38,748 nucleotides of DNA from Desulfuromonas sp. (GCA_012026975.1 VEPG01000062.1:1-38748), one strand, 5' to 3'. Shown: positions 26,730 through 36,770, numbered from the stretch's first letter. The notes: generated by a model from the sequence alone, not told the origin. Translations and numbers: made by a program.

Positions 26730-26843
26730 TTAACCCTGTCTCTGTTTATGCTTGGGGTTTTCGCAGATAACGCGGACGATCCCCTTGCGCTTGATGATCT
26801 TGCATTTGTCACAAATGCTTTTGACCGACGAACGGACTTTCAT
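26730..26843 (-). CDS. rpmJ: 50S ribosomal protein L36
   Basis: A 37-aa protein reading [20 protein letters not shown] and ending NPKHKQRQG. It has the zinc-binding C-x2-C...C...H pattern of the ancestral L36 form. Too short for many ORF lists, but unmistakable. The 55-nt gap upstream to map contains no infA. Confidence 0.97.
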   Translation of the reverse strand: MKVRSSVKSICDKCKIIKRKGIVRVICENPKHKQRQG

Positions 26844-26898
26844 AATTCTACCCTCAGTCGAGGCCGGTTTTCCAACCGACCGTGGCGTCGTCGCCTTA

Positions 26899-27645
26899 TC
26901 ACGCCCGGGTCAGGATCTCCGGGCCATGCTCGGTAATGGCGACGGTGTGTTCAAAGTGGGCCGACCGCTTGCCATCCTGAGTCACTGCGGTCCAACCATC
27001 TTCCAGTATCTTTACGCCGGGCGAACCGGCATTGATCATCGGCTCGATGGCCAACGTCATCCCAGGTTTAAGCCGGGGGCCCTGGCCAGGCGCACCGAAG
27101 TTCGGAACTTGAGGCGCCTCATGCAACTGCCGACCAATTCCGTGACCGACAAACTCCCGAACTACGCTAAATCCTCGCGGTTCGACCCAGGACTGGACTG
27201 CATGCGAGATATCCGAGAGCCGCCCGCCCGGGACAGCCTTCAGGATGGCCTGCCGCAACGACTCGCGCGTTGTCTCAAGCAAGCGTGTTGTCTCGGCATC
27301 GATCCGCCCGACCGGGACAGTTACGGCAGCATCACCATAATAGCCCTGATAGAGCACCCCGAAATCGATACTCAGGATCTCGCCCTCCAACAGCGGGCGA
27401 TTATCAGGAAATCCGTGTACCACCCGATCGTTGGGAGAAGCGCAGAGGGTGCAAGGAAACCCTCCATACCCTTTGAACGCCGGCTTTGCACCTTGACGCA
27501 AACACTCTTTTTCAGCTAGCCGGTCAAGTTCGCCGGAAGTTATCCCGGGTTTAATCAGGCTCTCGAGCTGGGACAGGATCTCAGCGACGATCCGCCCGGC
27601 CGCCCGCATCTTTTCAAGCTCGGCGGCGCTCTTGAGAACGATCAC
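26899..27645 (-). CDS. map: Methionine aminopeptidase, type I
   Basis: This 248-aa enzyme removes the initiator Met from nascent proteins. The five metal ligands are visible in order: the Asp pair in SIDFGV...GDAAV, His in [10 protein letters not shown], Glu in LAIEPMIN, and Glu in [12 protein letters not shown]. The start is a GTG at 27645, one nucleotide after the adk stop, so the two are coupled. Confidence 0.97.
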   Translation of the reverse strand: MIVLKSAAELEKMRAAGRIVAEILSQLESLIKPGITSGELDRLAEKECLRQGAKPAFKGYGGFPCTLCASPNDRVVHGFPDNRPLLEGEILSIDFGVLYQGYYGDAAVTVPVGRIDAETTRLLETTRESLRQAILKAVPGGRLSDISHAVQSWVEPRGFSVVREFVGHGIGRQLHEAPQVPNFGAPGQGPRLKPGMTLAIEPMINAGSPGVKILEDGWTAVTQDGKRSAHFEHTVAITEHGPEILTRA

Positions 27646-27646
27646 G

Positions 27647-28294
27647 TCAGCCCGCCTGCAATGCGGTCAGAACCTGCTCCTGCACTACGGGAATCGGCTG
27701 CATGCCATCCAACTCGGTCAGCAACCCAGCCTCCCGGTAATACGCGATCAACGGCGAGGTCTGCTGGTCATACACCGTCAGGCGCTTGCGAATCGTCTCC
27801 TCACGGTCATCATCCCGCTGATACAGTTCACCGCCACAGGCATCGCACAACCGGGCATTGCGCGGCGGATCGAAACTGACATGGTAGCCACGGCCGCAAC
27901 TGCGGCAGGTCCGCCGGCCGGTCAAACGCTCCACCAACGCATCGGCATCGACCGTCAATGAAACAACCCGGTCCAGGCGCCGCCCCAGAGACTCCAGGTT
28001 CATCTGCAAGGCGTCAGCCTGGGCAACCGTCCGGGGAAACCCGTCAAGGATGAACCCCGCCGTGCAATCCGCCTGCTGAAGGCGCTCACGAACGATGCCG
28101 ATGACCACTTCGTCGGGAACCAATCCCCCGGCATCCATGAAGCTCTTGGCTTGCAGCCCGAGCGCCGTCCCGGCCTGAACCGCACCGCGCAGGATATCGC
28201 CGGTAGCGATCTGCGGGATCCCGAAGCGTTCGGTCAACATCTTGGCCTGGGTGCCTTTGCCGGCGCCCGGCGGCCCGAGCAGGATCAGCTTCAT
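27647..28294 (-). CDS. adk: Adenylate kinase with a zinc-type LID domain
   Basis: This 215-aa kinase interconverts ATP, AMP and ADP. It has the P-loop LLGPPGAGKGTQA and the AMP-binding region with GFPRTVAQ. The long-form LID domain has a four-Cys zinc site (CRSCGRGYHV and CDACGG). The ATG at 28294 is chosen over a TTG two codons upstream, as MKLILLGPPG is the usual N-terminus. It sits between secY and map as in many bacteria. Confidence 0.96.
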   Translation of the reverse strand: MKLILLGPPGAGKGTQAKMLTERFGIPQIATGDILRGAVQAGTALGLQAKSFMDAGGLVPDEVVIGIVRERLQQADCTAGFILDGFPRTVAQADALQMNLESLGRRLDRVVSLTVDADALVERLTGRRTCRSCGRGYHVSFDPPRNARLCDACGGELYQRDDDREETIRKRLTVYDQQTSPLIAYYREAGLLTELDGMQPIPVVQEQVLTALQAG

Positions 28295-28309
28295 AGACAA
28301 ACGTGCCGC

Positions 28310-29620
28310 CTAACCGCGGCGCCCCTTGATCGTGACACCCTTCATGAACCCTTCGTAAGAACGGGAGATCAGATGGGCTTCGATCTGCGAGGCGGTGTCC
28401 ATGCCAACACCGACGACAATCAGCAGCGAGGTGCCGCCGAAATAGAAGGGCAGGTTGAGCTGACCGATCAGGATGGTCGGCAACACGCAGATCAGTGAAA
28501 TGTAGATGGCTCCGGCAAAGGTCAGCCGGCCAAGCACGGTGTCAAGATATTCGGCCGTCGGCTTGCCGGGACGCACACCGGGGATGTAGCCACCATGTTT
28601 CTTGATATTCTCCGCCACATCGGCCGGGTTGAAGGTCACCGCCGTGTAAAAGTAACAGAAGAAGACGATGAACGCTACGAAGACCAGATTGTAAAGCCAG
28701 TGTCCCGGCGTCATCATCGCTGCGAACGCCTTCACCCAGGGAATATCGACAAAGCTGGCAATGGTGCTCGGAAACATAATGATCGAACTGGCGAAGATCG
28801 GTGGAATGACCCCGCTCATGTTGATCTTCAGCGGCAGATGACTGCTCTGCCCGCCCATGCTGCGTGCCCCGACCACGCGCTTGGCGTAGTGGATCGGCAC
28901 GCGGCGCTGGCCGCGCTCCATGAAAACCACGGCCCAGATAACCGCCACCATCAGCGCCACAATCAACAGCATGATCGCCGGGGAGAGGGCACCGGTCTTG
29001 AGCAGGCGCACACTGTTGATCAGGGCCTTGGGCATGTCGGCGACGATCCCGGCGAAGATGACGAGGGAGATGCCGTTGCCAATGCCACGCTCGGTGATCT
29101 GCTCGCCGAGCCACATGATGAAGGCAGTTCCGGCGGTCAGCGTCACAACGGTCAACACGATGAAGCCGATCCCCTGGGCATGCACCACCGGCTCGCCGGC
29201 CGGGCCGCGCATGCTCTGCAGGCCAATGGCGATGCCGGTCCCCTGAATGATCGACAGGATGACCGTACCGTATCGGGTCCAACGGGTGATGGTCTTGCGT
29301 CCCTGCTCCCCCTCCTTGGCCAGCCTTTCCACAGGTTCCCAGACCACCGTCAGCAACTGCAGGATGATCGAAGCGCTGATGTAGGGCATGATGCCGAGAG
29401 CAAAAACGGTCATCCGTTCGAGGGCCCCGCCGGTGAAGGCGCTGACCAGACCGAGCAGGGTCCCTTCGGTCCCCTTGAAGAACTCGGCAAGCACGACCCG
29501 ATCGATGCCAGGCAGAGGGACATGGCAGCCAATCCGGTAAACCACCAGCATTCCCAAAGTAAAAAGAATGCGGCGGCGCAGCTCGGGGATGCTGAAAACT
29601 GTCTGGATCTTGTTGAACAA
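28310..29620 (-). CDS. secY: Protein translocase subunit SecY
   Basis: This 436-aa membrane protein forms the Sec channel, with ten TM helices. Typical segments are YRIGCHVPLPGID in TM1, the plug region (GALERMTVFALGIMPYISASI), and NPADVAENIKKHGGYIPGVRPG in the C-terminal half. The start codon is TTG at 29620, just after the rplO stop, with GAGG about 10 nt upstream; the next ATG would remove TM1. Confidence 0.97.
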   Translation of the reverse strand: MFNKIQTVFSIPELRRRILFTLGMLVVYRIGCHVPLPGIDRVVLAEFFKGTEGTLLGLVSAFTGGALERMTVFALGIMPYISASIILQLLTVVWEPVERLAKEGEQGRKTITRWTRYGTVILSIIQGTGIAIGLQSMRGPAGEPVVHAQGIGFIVLTVVTLTAGTAFIMWLGEQITERGIGNGISLVIFAGIVADMPKALINSVRLLKTGALSPAIMLLIVALMVAVIWAVVFMERGQRRVPIHYAKRVVGARSMGGQSSHLPLKINMSGVIPPIFASSIIMFPSTIASFVDIPWVKAFAAMMTPGHWLYNLVFVAFIVFFCYFYTAVTFNPADVAENIKKHGGYIPGVRPGKPTAEYLDTVLGRLTFAGAIYISLICVLPTILIGQLNLPFYFGGTSLLIVVGVGMDTASQIEAHLISRSYEGFMKGVTIKGRRG

Positions 29621-29622
29621 GG

Positions 29623-30063
29623 CTAAAGGACCTCGGCCGTACCGCCGGCCGCGGAGATCTTCTCCTGGGCCGACTTGCTGAATTTGTGAGCCTTCACGGT
29701 CAAAGCCTTGGTCAACTCGCCGTCGCCAAGCACCTTGACGCCGTCCTTGAGCTGACCGATCAGGCCGGCTTTGCCCAAGGCTTCGATATCAACCACGCTG
29801 CCAGCTTCAAAGAGCTCGAGATCACGCAGGTTGACCAGTGCGTACTCGGTGCGGCTCAGCGGGTTGAAGCCACGCTTCGGCAAGCGACGCTGCAGGGGCA
29901 TCTGCCCCCCTTCGAAACCAGCCTTGACACTGCCACCGGAGCGAGCCTTCTGCCCCTTGTGCCCCTTACCGGACGTCTTGCCGGTTCCGGAGCCGTGTCC
30001 GCGGCCGATGCGTTTTCTGTCTCGAGTCGAGCCGAGTGCCGGCTGAAGATTACTCAGATCCAT
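29623..30063 (-). CDS. rplO: 50S ribosomal protein L15
   Basis: 146 aa, beginning [20 protein letters not shown] with the Gly-rich basic RNA-binding arm ([20 protein letters not shown]). The ATG at 30063 has AAGGAC 8 nt upstream; the frame to 30093 overlaps rpmD. It is directly followed by secY. Confidence 0.97.
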   Translation of the reverse strand: MDLSNLQPALGSTRDRKRIGRGHGSGTGKTSGKGHKGQKARSGGSVKAGFEGGQMPLQRRLPKRGFNPLSRTEYALVNLRDLELFEAGSVVDIEALGKAGLIGQLKDGVKVLGDGELTKALTVKAHKFSKSAQEKISAAGGTAEVL

Positions 30064-30082
30064 GATCGTTTGTCCTTCGCGC

Positions 30083-30259
30083 TTATTCCTCAACGGCCAC
30101 CATGTGGGAGACCTTGTTGATCATGCCGCGGATCTCCGGGGTATCCTTGAGCATCACCGTCTGATTGAGACGGCGCAAGCCAAGCCCTTGCAGAACCTTG
30201 GAAAAGTATTTGTCGCGGCCGATGCTGCTCCGCTTGAGGGTCACCTTGATGTCAGCCAT
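30083..30259 (-). CDS. rpmD: 50S ribosomal protein L30
   Basis: 58 aa, [18 protein letters not shown] with the L30 pattern of ferredoxin-like fold and GLRRLNQTV. The ATG at 30259 has GGAG 6 nt upstream inside the end of rpsE, which it overlaps by a few codons if the rpsE stop at 30273 is counted with the Shine-Dalgarno. Confidence 0.96.
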   Translation of the reverse strand: MADIKVTLKRSSIGRDKYFSKVLQGLGLRRLNQTVMLKDTPEIRGMINKVSHMVAVEE

Positions 30260-30272
30260 TGTCTGCTCCGTT

Positions 30273-30776
30273 TCAGGCGTTGTCGTCATCGCCGTCGGTA
30301 AGACCGCGACGGGCCATGATTTCTTCGGGATCCTGCAGCATCAGCAGGGCCCTCATGGTCGCCTTGACCACGTTGTGCGGATTGTTCGAGCCCAGGCACT
30401 TGGAGAGGATGTCGCTGATGCCGGCGACCTCGAGGATGGCACGGGTCGCGCCACCGGCAATAACCCCGGTCCCTTGCGATGCAGGCTTGAGCAGCACCTT
30501 GCCGGCACCGAATTTGCCAAGGACATCATAAGGGATGGTCGTCCCCTGACGCGGCACCGAAATCATGCTCTTCTTGGCCTGCTCGACTCCTTTGCGGATC
30601 GCTTCCGGCACCTCGCGGGCCTTGCCCAGGCCGTAACCAACCTTGCCGGCTCCGTCACCGACCACGACAAGTGCCGAGAAGCTGAAACGACGGCCACCCT
30701 TGACAACCTTGGCGGTACGGCTGATGTGGATGACGCGGTCGAGAAAATTGCTTTCGCTGGTTTCAACTCGCTGCAA
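30273..30776 (-). CDS. rpsE: 30S ribosomal protein S5
   Basis: 167 aa, with the double-stranded RNA-binding-like N-domain ([20 protein letters not shown]) and the accuracy-related loop [14 protein letters not shown]. The start is TTG at 30776 with AGGAGG 5 nt upstream, a strong site that decides the start. Confidence 0.97.
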   Translation of the reverse strand: MQRVETSESNFLDRVIHISRTAKVVKGGRRFSFSALVVVGDGAGKVGYGLGKAREVPEAIRKGVEQAKKSMISVPRQGTTIPYDVLGKFGAGKVLLKPASQGTGVIAGGATRAILEVAGISDILSKCLGSNNPHNVVKATMRALLMLQDPEEIMARRGLTDGDDDNA

Positions 30777-30793
30777 GCTCGCCTCCTATGCGC

Positions 30794-31162
30794 TCAAAAA
30801 GACAGACCGGCTTCGCGGGCCGCGTCGGCCAGGGCCTTGATACGGCCATGGTAGAGGAACCCGTTGCGATCGAAGACCACCTGCGTGATATTTTTAGCCA
30901 GAGCCCGTTCGGCAATTTTCTTGCCGATCAGCTTGGCGGCTTCCACGTTGCCACTCACCTTCAGATCGCCGCCGAGTTCCTTGGACACGGTCGATACCGA
31001 TACCAGCGTCGACCCGGTCGAATCCTCGATGATCTGGGCGTAAATATGCTTGGAGCTGCGGAAAACACAAAGCCTCGGACGATCCGGGGATCCCTGCACC
31101 TTGCGGCGGACGCGCACCTGGCGTTTCTTGCGGGCCGTCTGGCGTTCTTTCGCGATGTTCAC
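30794..31162 (-). CDS. rplR: 50S ribosomal protein L18
   Basis: 122 aa, 5S rRNA-binding. Family segments are [20 protein letters not shown] and [20 protein letters not shown]. It starts with GTG at 31162, preceded by GAGGTGA 4 nt upstream. Confidence 0.97.
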   Translation of the reverse strand: MNIAKERQTARKKRQVRVRRKVQGSPDRPRLCVFRSSKHIYAQIIEDSTGSTLVSVSTVSKELGGDLKVSGNVEAAKLIGKKIAERALAKNITQVVFDRNGFLYHGRIKALADAAREAGLSF

Positions 31163-31178
31163 GATCTCACCTCGTTAC

Positions 31179-31718
31179 TTACTTCTTGGCGCCGGCCTTG
31201 CCGGCTTTGCGCAGAATGCGCTCATCAGAGTACTTGATCCCCTTCCCCTTGTAAGGCTCGGGGGGACGGAAGGAACGGATTTTGGCAGCCGTAGCACCGA
31301 CCAGTTCCTTGTCAATTCCTGTCAGGGTAATCTTGGTCTGTTTTTCGACCTCGGCGCTTACCCCGGCAGGCAAAGCATACTCAATCGGGTGCGAATAGCC
31401 GAGAGCCAGGTTCAGGGTGGTTCCCTTGAGTTCGGCGCGATAGCCGACACCGTTGATCTCGAGCCCTCGACTGAACCCCTTGGTCACACCATCGACCATA
31501 TTGGCAACCAATGTCCGGGTCAGTCCCTGCAGGGAACTGCCGGCCTTGGGGTCGCGGGGATTCACTGCGATCTGGTCGGCCTCTACCTTGACATCGACCT
31601 GATCATGCAGAACCCGCTCAAGACGCCCTTTCGGCCCCTCGACCTTGACAGTCTGGCCGCTGAGCGCAACCTTGACCCCGGCGGGGATGATAATCGGTTT
31701 TTTCCCGATGCGCGACAT
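31179..31718 (-). CDS. rplF: 50S ribosomal protein L6
   Basis: 179 aa, the normal length, beginning [15 protein letters not shown] and ending with the conserved [11 protein letters not shown] motif near the sarcin-ricin loop contact. The ATG at 31718 is preferred over one two codons upstream, which is too close to the GGAG site. Confidence 0.97.
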   Translation of the reverse strand: MSRIGKKPIIIPAGVKVALSGQTVKVEGPKGRLERVLHDQVDVKVEADQIAVNPRDPKAGSSLQGLTRTLVANMVDGVTKGFSRGLEINGVGYRAELKGTTLNLALGYSHPIEYALPAGVSAEVEKQTKITLTGIDKELVGATAAKIRSFRPPEPYKGKGIKYSDERILRKAGKAGAKK

Positions 31719-31749
31719 TGTCATCTTCTCCTAAACAGGAATGTTTCAG

Positions 31750-32148
31750 CTACCAGATGGTGCAGAGCACTTCGCCGCCAACCGCGGCGGCGCGGGCTGC
31801 ACCATCATCCATCACCCCTTGGGAGGTCGACAGAATGGCGGCACCGATTCCGTTCTTGACCCGCGGGATGTCGTCCTTGGCCACATAGACGCGACGGCCG
31901 GGCGTGGACACGCGAGTGATTTCGTGAATGACCGACTGGTTGTTGCCATCATACTTGAGATAAACCCGCAACACCCCCTGCTTATCATCGGTAATCACCT
32001 TGAAGTTCCGGACGTAACCCAGATTCTTCAGCACGGTGGCGACCGCGACCTTCAGATTGGACGACGGGATGTCGACCTTGGGATGCTTGGCCATCCCCGC
32101 ATTGCGAACGCGGGTCAGCATGTCTGCGATTGGATCCGTCATACCCAT
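31750..32148 (-). CDS. rpsH: 30S ribosomal protein S8
   Basis: 132 aa, [18 protein letters not shown] to GGEVLCTIW, with the conserved STSQGVMDD loop. S8 binds helix 21 of 16S rRNA and represses the spc operon in E. coli; a matching mRNA site was not identified here. AAGGAG lies 9 nt before the first ATG. Confidence 0.97.
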   Translation of the reverse strand: MGMTDPIADMLTRVRNAGMAKHPKVDIPSSNLKVAVATVLKNLGYVRNFKVITDDKQGVLRVYLKYDGNNQSVIHEITRVSTPGRRVYVAKDDIPRVKNGIGAAILSTSQGVMDDGAARAAAVGGEVLCTIW

Positions 32149-32172
32149 TGGAAACTGCTCCTTATCGACCGG

Positions 32173-32358
32173 TTACCAGCTGGACTTGACCACACCCGGG
32201 AGTTTCCCCTGGGAGGCCAGCTTGCGCAGGCAGATCCTGCACATATCGAACTTCCGATAGTAGGCCCGCGGCCGACCGCAGATCGGACAACGGTTGTACT
32301 GTCTCACTTTGAACTTCGGCGGCCGGGCGGCCTTGATACGCATCGATTTCTTCGCCAC
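32173..32358 (-). CDS. rpsZ: 30S ribosomal protein S14, short zinc-binding type
   Basis: 61 aa with four Cys as C-x2-C...C-x2-C ([26 protein letters not shown]) and the C-terminal GVVKSSW. This is the short zinc-dependent S14 form rather than the 100-aa Cys-free form. Confidence 0.97.
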   Translation of the reverse strand: MAKKSMRIKAARPPKFKVRQYNRCPICGRPRAYYRKFDMCRICLRKLASQGKLPGVVKSSW

Positions 32359-32370
32359 GATTATCCTCCG

Positions 32371-32925
32371 CTAGGCTGCTGCAGACTGTTTTCGGAACGG
32401 CATTCCGAGAGCGGCCAGCAGGGCCCGCCCTTCTTCGTCGGTCCGGGCGCTGGTCACAACGGTCACGTTCAGACCCTTGACCTTGTCGATCTTCTCGATG
32501 TCGATCTCCGGGAAGATCAACTGCTCGCGAATCCCCAGCGTGTAATTGCCGCGGCCGTCAAAGCCTTTCGGCGAGACCCCTTTGAAGTCGCGAACGCGGG
32601 GAAGCGCCACATTGATCAAACGATCAAGAAACTCGTAGGCCCGCTCGCGGCGCAGGGTCACCATGCAACCGATCGGCATCCCCTCACGCAGCTTGAACGT
32701 GGCGATGGAGCGCTTGGCCTTGGTGATCACTGCCTTTTGGCCGGTGATCCGGGACAGCTCTTCAACCGCCGATTCGAGCACCTTGATATTCTGGATGGCT
32801 TCGCCCAGGCCCATGTTGATCACGACCTTCTCGACCCGGGGAACTTCCATCGCGTTCTTGAGCTGCAGCTCCTGCATCAGCTTGGGAGCGAGTTCACTCA
32901 GATATAAATCTTTCAGCCTGGCCAT
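32371..32925 (-). CDS. rplE: 50S ribosomal protein L5
   Basis: 184 aa, 5S rRNA-binding, [20 protein letters not shown], with [11 protein letters not shown] and the conserved [14 protein letters not shown] segment. It lies between rplX and rpsZ in the standard order. Confidence 0.97.
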   Translation of the reverse strand: MARLKDLYLSELAPKLMQELQLKNAMEVPRVEKVVINMGLGEAIQNIKVLESAVEELSRITGQKAVITKAKRSIATFKLREGMPIGCMVTLRRERAYEFLDRLINVALPRVRDFKGVSPKGFDGRGNYTLGIREQLIFPEIDIEKIDKVKGLNVTVVTSARTDEEGRALLAALGMPFRKQSAAA

Positions 32926-32934
32926 GAAAACCTC

Positions 32935-33264
32935 CTACTTGTCCAGGATTTCGTTACACTTCTTGCAGAAGCGTGCCTTGCTGCCATCTTCCAACACCCG
33001 GATCCCGGAACGGACCGGCTTGTTGCATGCTTTACACAGCAGCTGGACATTGGATGCATCGAACGGGGCTTCCTTCTCGACGATCCCCCCTTGGGCACCG
33101 CCCCGGGTCGGCCGCGTGTGACGCTTGACGACATTCAGGCTCTCGACCATAACCTGGCCGCGTTCAGGGAGAACACGCAGAACCTTGCCGCTCTTCCCCT
33201 TCTCTTTCCCGGCAATCACCATCACCAGGTCGTCTTTTTTGACGTGCAACTTCTTGACTGCCAT
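32935..33264 (-). CDS. rplX: 50S ribosomal protein L24
   Basis: 109 aa with an N-terminal KOW motif ([20 protein letters not shown]). The C-terminal part has two CxxC pairs (LLCKACNKP and RFCKKCNE) that could bind zinc; many L24 proteins lack these. The ATG at 33264 is chosen since GGGAGA lies 9 nt upstream; the ATG at 33273 directly abuts that site. Confidence 0.97.
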   Translation of the reverse strand: MAVKKLHVKKDDLVMVIAGKEKGKSGKVLRVLPERGQVMVESLNVVKRHTRPTRGGAQGGIVEKEAPFDASNVQLLCKACNKPVRSGIRVLEDGSKARFCKKCNEILDK

Positions 33265-33285
33265 GGCTCTCATTCTCCCTGCGGC

Positions 33286-33654
33286 CTAGAGGACTTCAGG
33301 GGCCAGCGAAACGATTTTCATGAATTTCTTAGCGCGCAATTCGCGGGCCACCGGACCGAAGATACGAGTGCCAACCGGCTCACCGGCTGCATTGACAACA
33401 ACTGCCGAGTTGTTGTCAAAGCGGATGTATGAGCCGTCGGGACGCGCCACTTCTTTCGCGGTCCGGACGATGACGGCACGCACCACGTCACCCTTCTTCA
33501 CCCTCGAATTGGGGAGGGCTTCCTTGACCGAGCAGATGATCACATCGCCGATCCCCGCATACTTGCGTTTCGAACCGCCAAGGACCTTGATGCAGCAGAG
33601 TCTCCGAGCACCGGAGTTATCTGCCACGTCAAGCATGGACTGCATCTGAATCAT
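33286..33654 (-). CDS. rplN: 50S ribosomal protein L14
   Basis: 122 aa, [20 protein letters not shown], with the conserved [14 protein letters not shown] and FDNNSAVV segments and the C-terminal [11 protein letters not shown]14 contacts 16S rRNA in an intersubunit bridge. Confidence 0.98.
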   Translation of the reverse strand: MIQMQSMLDVADNSGARRLCCIKVLGGSKRKYAGIGDVIICSVKEALPNSRVKKGDVVRAVIVRTAKEVARPDGSYIRFDNNSAVVVNAAGEPVGTRIFGPVARELRAKKFMKIVSLAPEVL

Positions 33655-33674
33655 GGCCGGTTATCTCCTCAACC

Positions 33675-33941
33675 TTAAACGATGACGTTCTTTTCCAGAA
33701 TTTCACGCACTCGCCAGCGTTTGTCTTTCGACAGTGGACGAGTCTCGACAATCAACACCTTGTCGCCGATTGCGCATTCATTGCCTTCATCATGCGCCTT
33801 GCAGGTCACGCGCCGCTTGATGTATTTCTTGTAGGTCGGGTGTTTGACAATGTTGTCGACACGGACAACCACCGTCTTGTCCATCTTGTCGCTGACCACC
33901 ACACCGACCCGGGTTTTCCGGCTGCCTTGTTCTGTGTTCAT
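33675..33941 (-). CDS. rpsQ: 30S ribosomal protein S17
   Basis: 88 aa OB-fold protein: [20 protein letters not shown], then [16 protein letters not shown] and [13 protein letters not shown]. The ATG at 33941 has GAGG 6 nt upstream; an upstream in-frame start at 33953 has no proper site. Confidence 0.97.
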   Translation of the reverse strand: MNTEQGSRKTRVGVVVSDKMDKTVVVRVDNIVKHPTYKKYIKRRVTCKAHDEGNECAIGDKVLIVETRPLSKDKRWRVREILEKNVIV

Positions 33942-33962
33942 TGCCGTCCTCACTTTATCCTT

Positions 33963-34151
33963 CTAACCGCGTTTTTCCCGGAGAACGGTCTTCACGCGAG
34001 CGATCTCCCTGCGCACCTGGGGGATGCGCGAGCTGTTTTCCAGATGACCGGTGTGCAGCTGGAAACGAAGGTTGAACAGTTCCTGGTTCAATTCCATCGC
34101 TTTTTTGCTGAGGTCATCAACGCTCAGGTCGCGCAGTTCGTTAACCTTCAT
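33963..34151 (-). CDS. rpmC: 50S ribosomal protein L29
   Basis: 62 aa, two-helix protein at the peptide exit: [20 protein letters not shown] and [18 protein letters not shown]. Its start overlaps the last 11 nt of rplP, with AGGAG inside rplP, so translation is probably coupled. Confidence 0.96.
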   Translation of the reverse strand: MKVNELRDLSVDDLSKKAMELNQELFNLRFQLHTGHLENSSRIPQVRREIARVKTVLREKRG

Positions 34152-34566
34152 GACCTGTCTCCTCACGTATCAGCAGCTTGGTCTTCATCGGCAGTTTATG
34201 CGCCGCCAGGCGGAACGCCTCGCGGGCGTCCTCTTCGGTGACTCCCTGCATTTCGTAGAGAACCATCCCGGGGCGGATTACACAGACCCACGCTTCCGGC
34301 GACCCCTTGCCGCTGCCCATGCGGGTCTCAGCCGGCTTGCGGGTGATCGGCTTGTCTGGAAAAGCACGGATCCAGATATTGCCACCGCGCTTAACATAGC
34401 GAGTCATGGCACGACGGGCTGCCTCGATCTGGCGGGCGGTCAGCCAACCACACTCAACCGCCTGGAGCCCGAAGTCTCCGAAGTTCAGATCGGTACCGCC
34501 AGCGGCGGGCCCTTTCATGCGTCCCTTGAACTGCTTTCTATGTTTAACCTTTTTTGGCATCAACAT
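34141..34566 (-). CDS. rplP: 50S ribosomal protein L16
   Basis: 141 aa, [19 protein letters not shown], with [20 protein letters not shown] and the conserved Arg in [15 protein letters not shown]. It binds near the A site of 23S rRNA. AGGAG lies 10 nt upstream of the ATG. Confidence 0.97.
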   Translation of the reverse strand: MLMPKKVKHRKQFKGRMKGPAAGGTDLNFGDFGLQAVECGWLTARQIEAARRAMTRYVKRGGNIWIRAFPDKPITRKPAETRMGSGKGSPEAWVCVIRPGMVLYEMQGVTEEDAREAFRLAAHKLPMKTKLLIREETGHEG

Positions 34567-34582
34567 GGCGAATCAGCTCCTG

Positions 34583-35233
34583 TTAACGATTCTGCTGCAA
34601 CTGGTCACGGTCGAGAATTTCGCCCTTGAAGACCAGGACCTTGACGCCGATGATGCCGTAGGTTGTCTTTGCCTCGGCAAAACCGTAATCAATATCGGCG
34701 CGCAGGGTGTGCAGGGGCACGCGGCCTTCGCGGTACCACTCGCGGCGGCTCATCTCCGCTCCGCCCAAACGCCCGGAGCATTCGATCTTGATCCCTTCGG
34801 CACCAAACTTGAGTGCCTGGCTGACCGCCTTTTTCATCGCCCGGCGGAAAGCGACACGACGCTCGAGTTGCAGGGCGACGTTTTCGGCGACCAACTGGGC
34901 GTCGATCTCGGGTTTGCGCACTTCCTGGATATTGATGAAGACTTCCTTGTCGGTCAGCTTCGCCAGATCCTTCTTGAGTGCCTCGACCTCGGAGCCCTTC
35001 TTGCCAATGATGATCCCGGGGCGGGCCGCGAAGATGTTTACCTTCGCTTTGCTGGCAGCACGCTCGATCTCGATCTTGGAAATGCCGGCATGGTGGAGGC
35101 GCTTCTTGAGATAATCGCGCAGCTTGAGATCCTCATGCAGCAGCCCCGCGTAATCCTTTTCGGCATACCACCTGGATTCCCACGTCCGGATGATGCCCAG
35201 ACGGAACCCTACTGGATGTACTTTCTGGCCCAA
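34583..35233 (-). CDS. rpsC: 30S ribosomal protein S3
   Basis: 216 aa, [20 protein letters not shown], with a KH domain ([20 protein letters not shown], GxxG loop GKKG) and the C-terminal domain [19 protein letters not shown]. The start is a TTG at 35233 behind AGGAGGTGA (a 9-nt match to the anti-Shine-Dalgarno), 4 nt away. Confidence 0.97.
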   Translation of the reverse strand: MGQKVHPVGFRLGIIRTWESRWYAEKDYAGLLHEDLKLRDYLKKRLHHAGISKIEIERAASKAKVNIFAARPGIIIGKKGSEVEALKKDLAKLTDKEVFINIQEVRKPEIDAQLVAENVALQLERRVAFRRAMKKAVSQALKFGAEGIKIECSGRLGGAEMSRREWYREGRVPLHTLRADIDYGFAEAKTTYGIIGVKVLVFKGEILDRDQLQQNR

Positions 35234-35253
35234 ACCCTCACCTCCTCGATCGG

Positions 35254-35586
35254 TTACTGCTCACCCAGAACCACGGTGATGTGGCTGGTCGGCTTGCGGA
35301 TACGGCTGGCACTCCCACGCCCTTTCGGCATGAAGCGGCGCAGCACCGGACCCTGGTCAACAAAGATAGTCTTGACGAACAGGCGGTCGACATCGCTGAC
35401 CCCCTTCTGTTCGGCATTGGCTAATGCCGAACTCACCAGCTTGGCAACAATCTCTGCTGCACGCTGAGGGGAAAACTTCAGGATATTCAGGGCCTCCTGA
35501 ACCCCCTTGCCGCGCACCATGTCAATCACCAGGCGGGCCTTTTGCGGGGAGAGGCGCACGAAACTCAATTTTGCAGTGGCTTCCAT
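35254..35586 (-). CDS. rplV: 50S ribosomal protein L22 (in frame with rpsS, no stop between)
   Basis: Taken alone this is a normal 110-aa L22: [20 protein letters not shown], the tunnel loop ([20 protein letters not shown]) and the end [10 protein letters not shown]. Its own AAGGAG lies 9 nt before the ATG at 35586, so separate initiation is possible. Upstream, however, the reading frame is open right through rpsS to 35886. A ribosome finishing rpsS would therefore run on and make an S19-L22 fusion of 210 aa. See the rpsS entry for the likely cause. Confidence 0.93.
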   Translation of the reverse strand: MEATAKLSFVRLSPQKARLVIDMVRGKGVQEALNILKFSPQRAAEIVAKLVSSALANAEQKGVSDVDRLFVKTIFVDQGPVLRRFMPKGRGSASRIRKPTSHITVVLGEQ

Positions 35587-35886
35587 GAACCAACACTCCT
35601 TAAGCTGAGGCTTCTTTTTCTTCATCTTGTCAGCGCCATGCCCGAAGTAGGTGCGGGTCGGGGCAAATTCTCCAAGCTTGTGGCCAACCATGTTCTCGGT
35701 CACAAACACCGGGATGAACTTCTTGCCGTTATGAACGGCAAAGGTCTGGCCGACAAACTCCGGAATGATCGTCGAGCGACGCGACCAGGTCTTGATAACC
35801 TTGCCGGGGCTGCCTTCGCCCGATTTCTGCACCTTGCGTGCGAGGCTTCCCTCGACATACGGGCCTTTTTTAATCGATCTCGCCAC
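35587..35886 (-). CDS. rpsS: 30S ribosomal protein S19 lacking its stop codon (reads into L22)
   Basis: Residues 1-86 are ordinary S19 ([20 protein letters not shown] to [12 protein letters not shown]), a protein usually of about 90-95 aa. After ADKMKKKK the frame goes on as PQLKECWF and enters the L22 start Met as codon 101. One extra A in the A5 run at 35615-35619 (TTTTT on the plus strand) would instead give KMKKKEASA and a TAA that overlaps the rplV Shine-Dalgarno (TTAAGGAG). That is a normal gene ending. The lost stop is therefore best explained by a 1-nt deletion in a homopolymer, either a real mutation or a sequencing error. A true S19-L22 fusion protein is the alternative. Confidence 0.9.
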
Positions 35887-35913
35887 GGTCGTCTCCTGTA
35901 TCCGCGTACTCTA

Positions 35914-36738
35914 TTACTTGGTCCGCTTCCGCACGATGAAGCGGTCGGTCCGTTTATTGGAACGGGTCTTGTAACCCTTGGTCGGGACACCCCACGGCGT
36001 GACCGGGTGACGTCCACCAGAGCTCTTGCCTTCGCCGCCGCCGTGCGGATGGTCGACCGGGTTCATCGCCACGCCGCGAGATTGCGGACGCTTGCCCAAC
36101 CAGCGATTGCGGCCAGCCTTGCCGATATTGACGATTTCATGCTCGGGGTTGCCAACCTGGCCAATGGTCGCGCAGCAGTCCTGCAGGACCAGCCGGACTT
36201 CACCGGAGGGGAGACGCAGCTGGGCGTACTTCCCTTCCTTGGCGGCGATCATTGCGTAAGTGCCGGCGCTGCGAGCCAACTGTCCACCCTTGCCGACCTT
36301 GAGCTCGACGTTGTGCACCCAGGTCCCGAGGGGGATGGAGCGGATGCACAGGGCATTGCCCGGCTTGATATCGGCCTGGTCGCTGGCAACGATCATGTCG
36401 CCGACATTGATGCCGACCGGCGCAAGAATATAACGTTTTTCGCCATCGACGTAATTGAGCAGGGCAATACGCGCGGAACGGTTCGGGTCGTACTCGATGG
36501 TTGCAACCTTGGCCGGGATCTCCTTCTTGTCACGCTTGAAGTCGATCAGCCGGTAACGCTGCTTGTGACCACCACCGGTGTGACGCTTGGTAATCCGGCC
36601 GGCGTTGTTGCGACCGCCACTCTTCTTGGCGGGTACCAGCAGGGACTTCTCCGGTGTTGAGGTCGTGATTTCCTCGAAGGTCGAGGAGGTCATTTGACGA
36701 CGACCCGGGGAGGTCGGCTTAAACTTTTTGATCGCCAT
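35914..36738 (-). CDS. rplB: 50S ribosomal protein L2
   Basis: 274 aa, needed for subunit joining and the peptidyl-transferase centre. Conserved parts are [16 protein letters not shown], the SH3/OB core, and [15 protein letters not shown]-type loop with the functional His near the C-terminus, here followed by [18 protein letters not shown]. Confidence 0.98.
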   Translation of the reverse strand: MAIKKFKPTSPGRRQMTSSTFEEITTSTPEKSLLVPAKKSGGRNNAGRITKRHTGGGHKQRYRLIDFKRDKKEIPAKVATIEYDPNRSARIALLNYVDGEKRYILAPVGINVGDMIVASDQADIKPGNALCIRSIPLGTWVHNVELKVGKGGQLARSAGTYAMIAAKEGKYAQLRLPSGEVRLVLQDCCATIGQVGNPEHEIVNIGKAGRNRWLGKRPQSRGVAMNPVDHPHGGGEGKSSGGRHPVTPWGVPTKGYKTRSNKRTDRFIVRKRTK

Positions 36739-36770
36739 TATTGCTACTCCGTCAGAGGGTTTTCAGGCAC

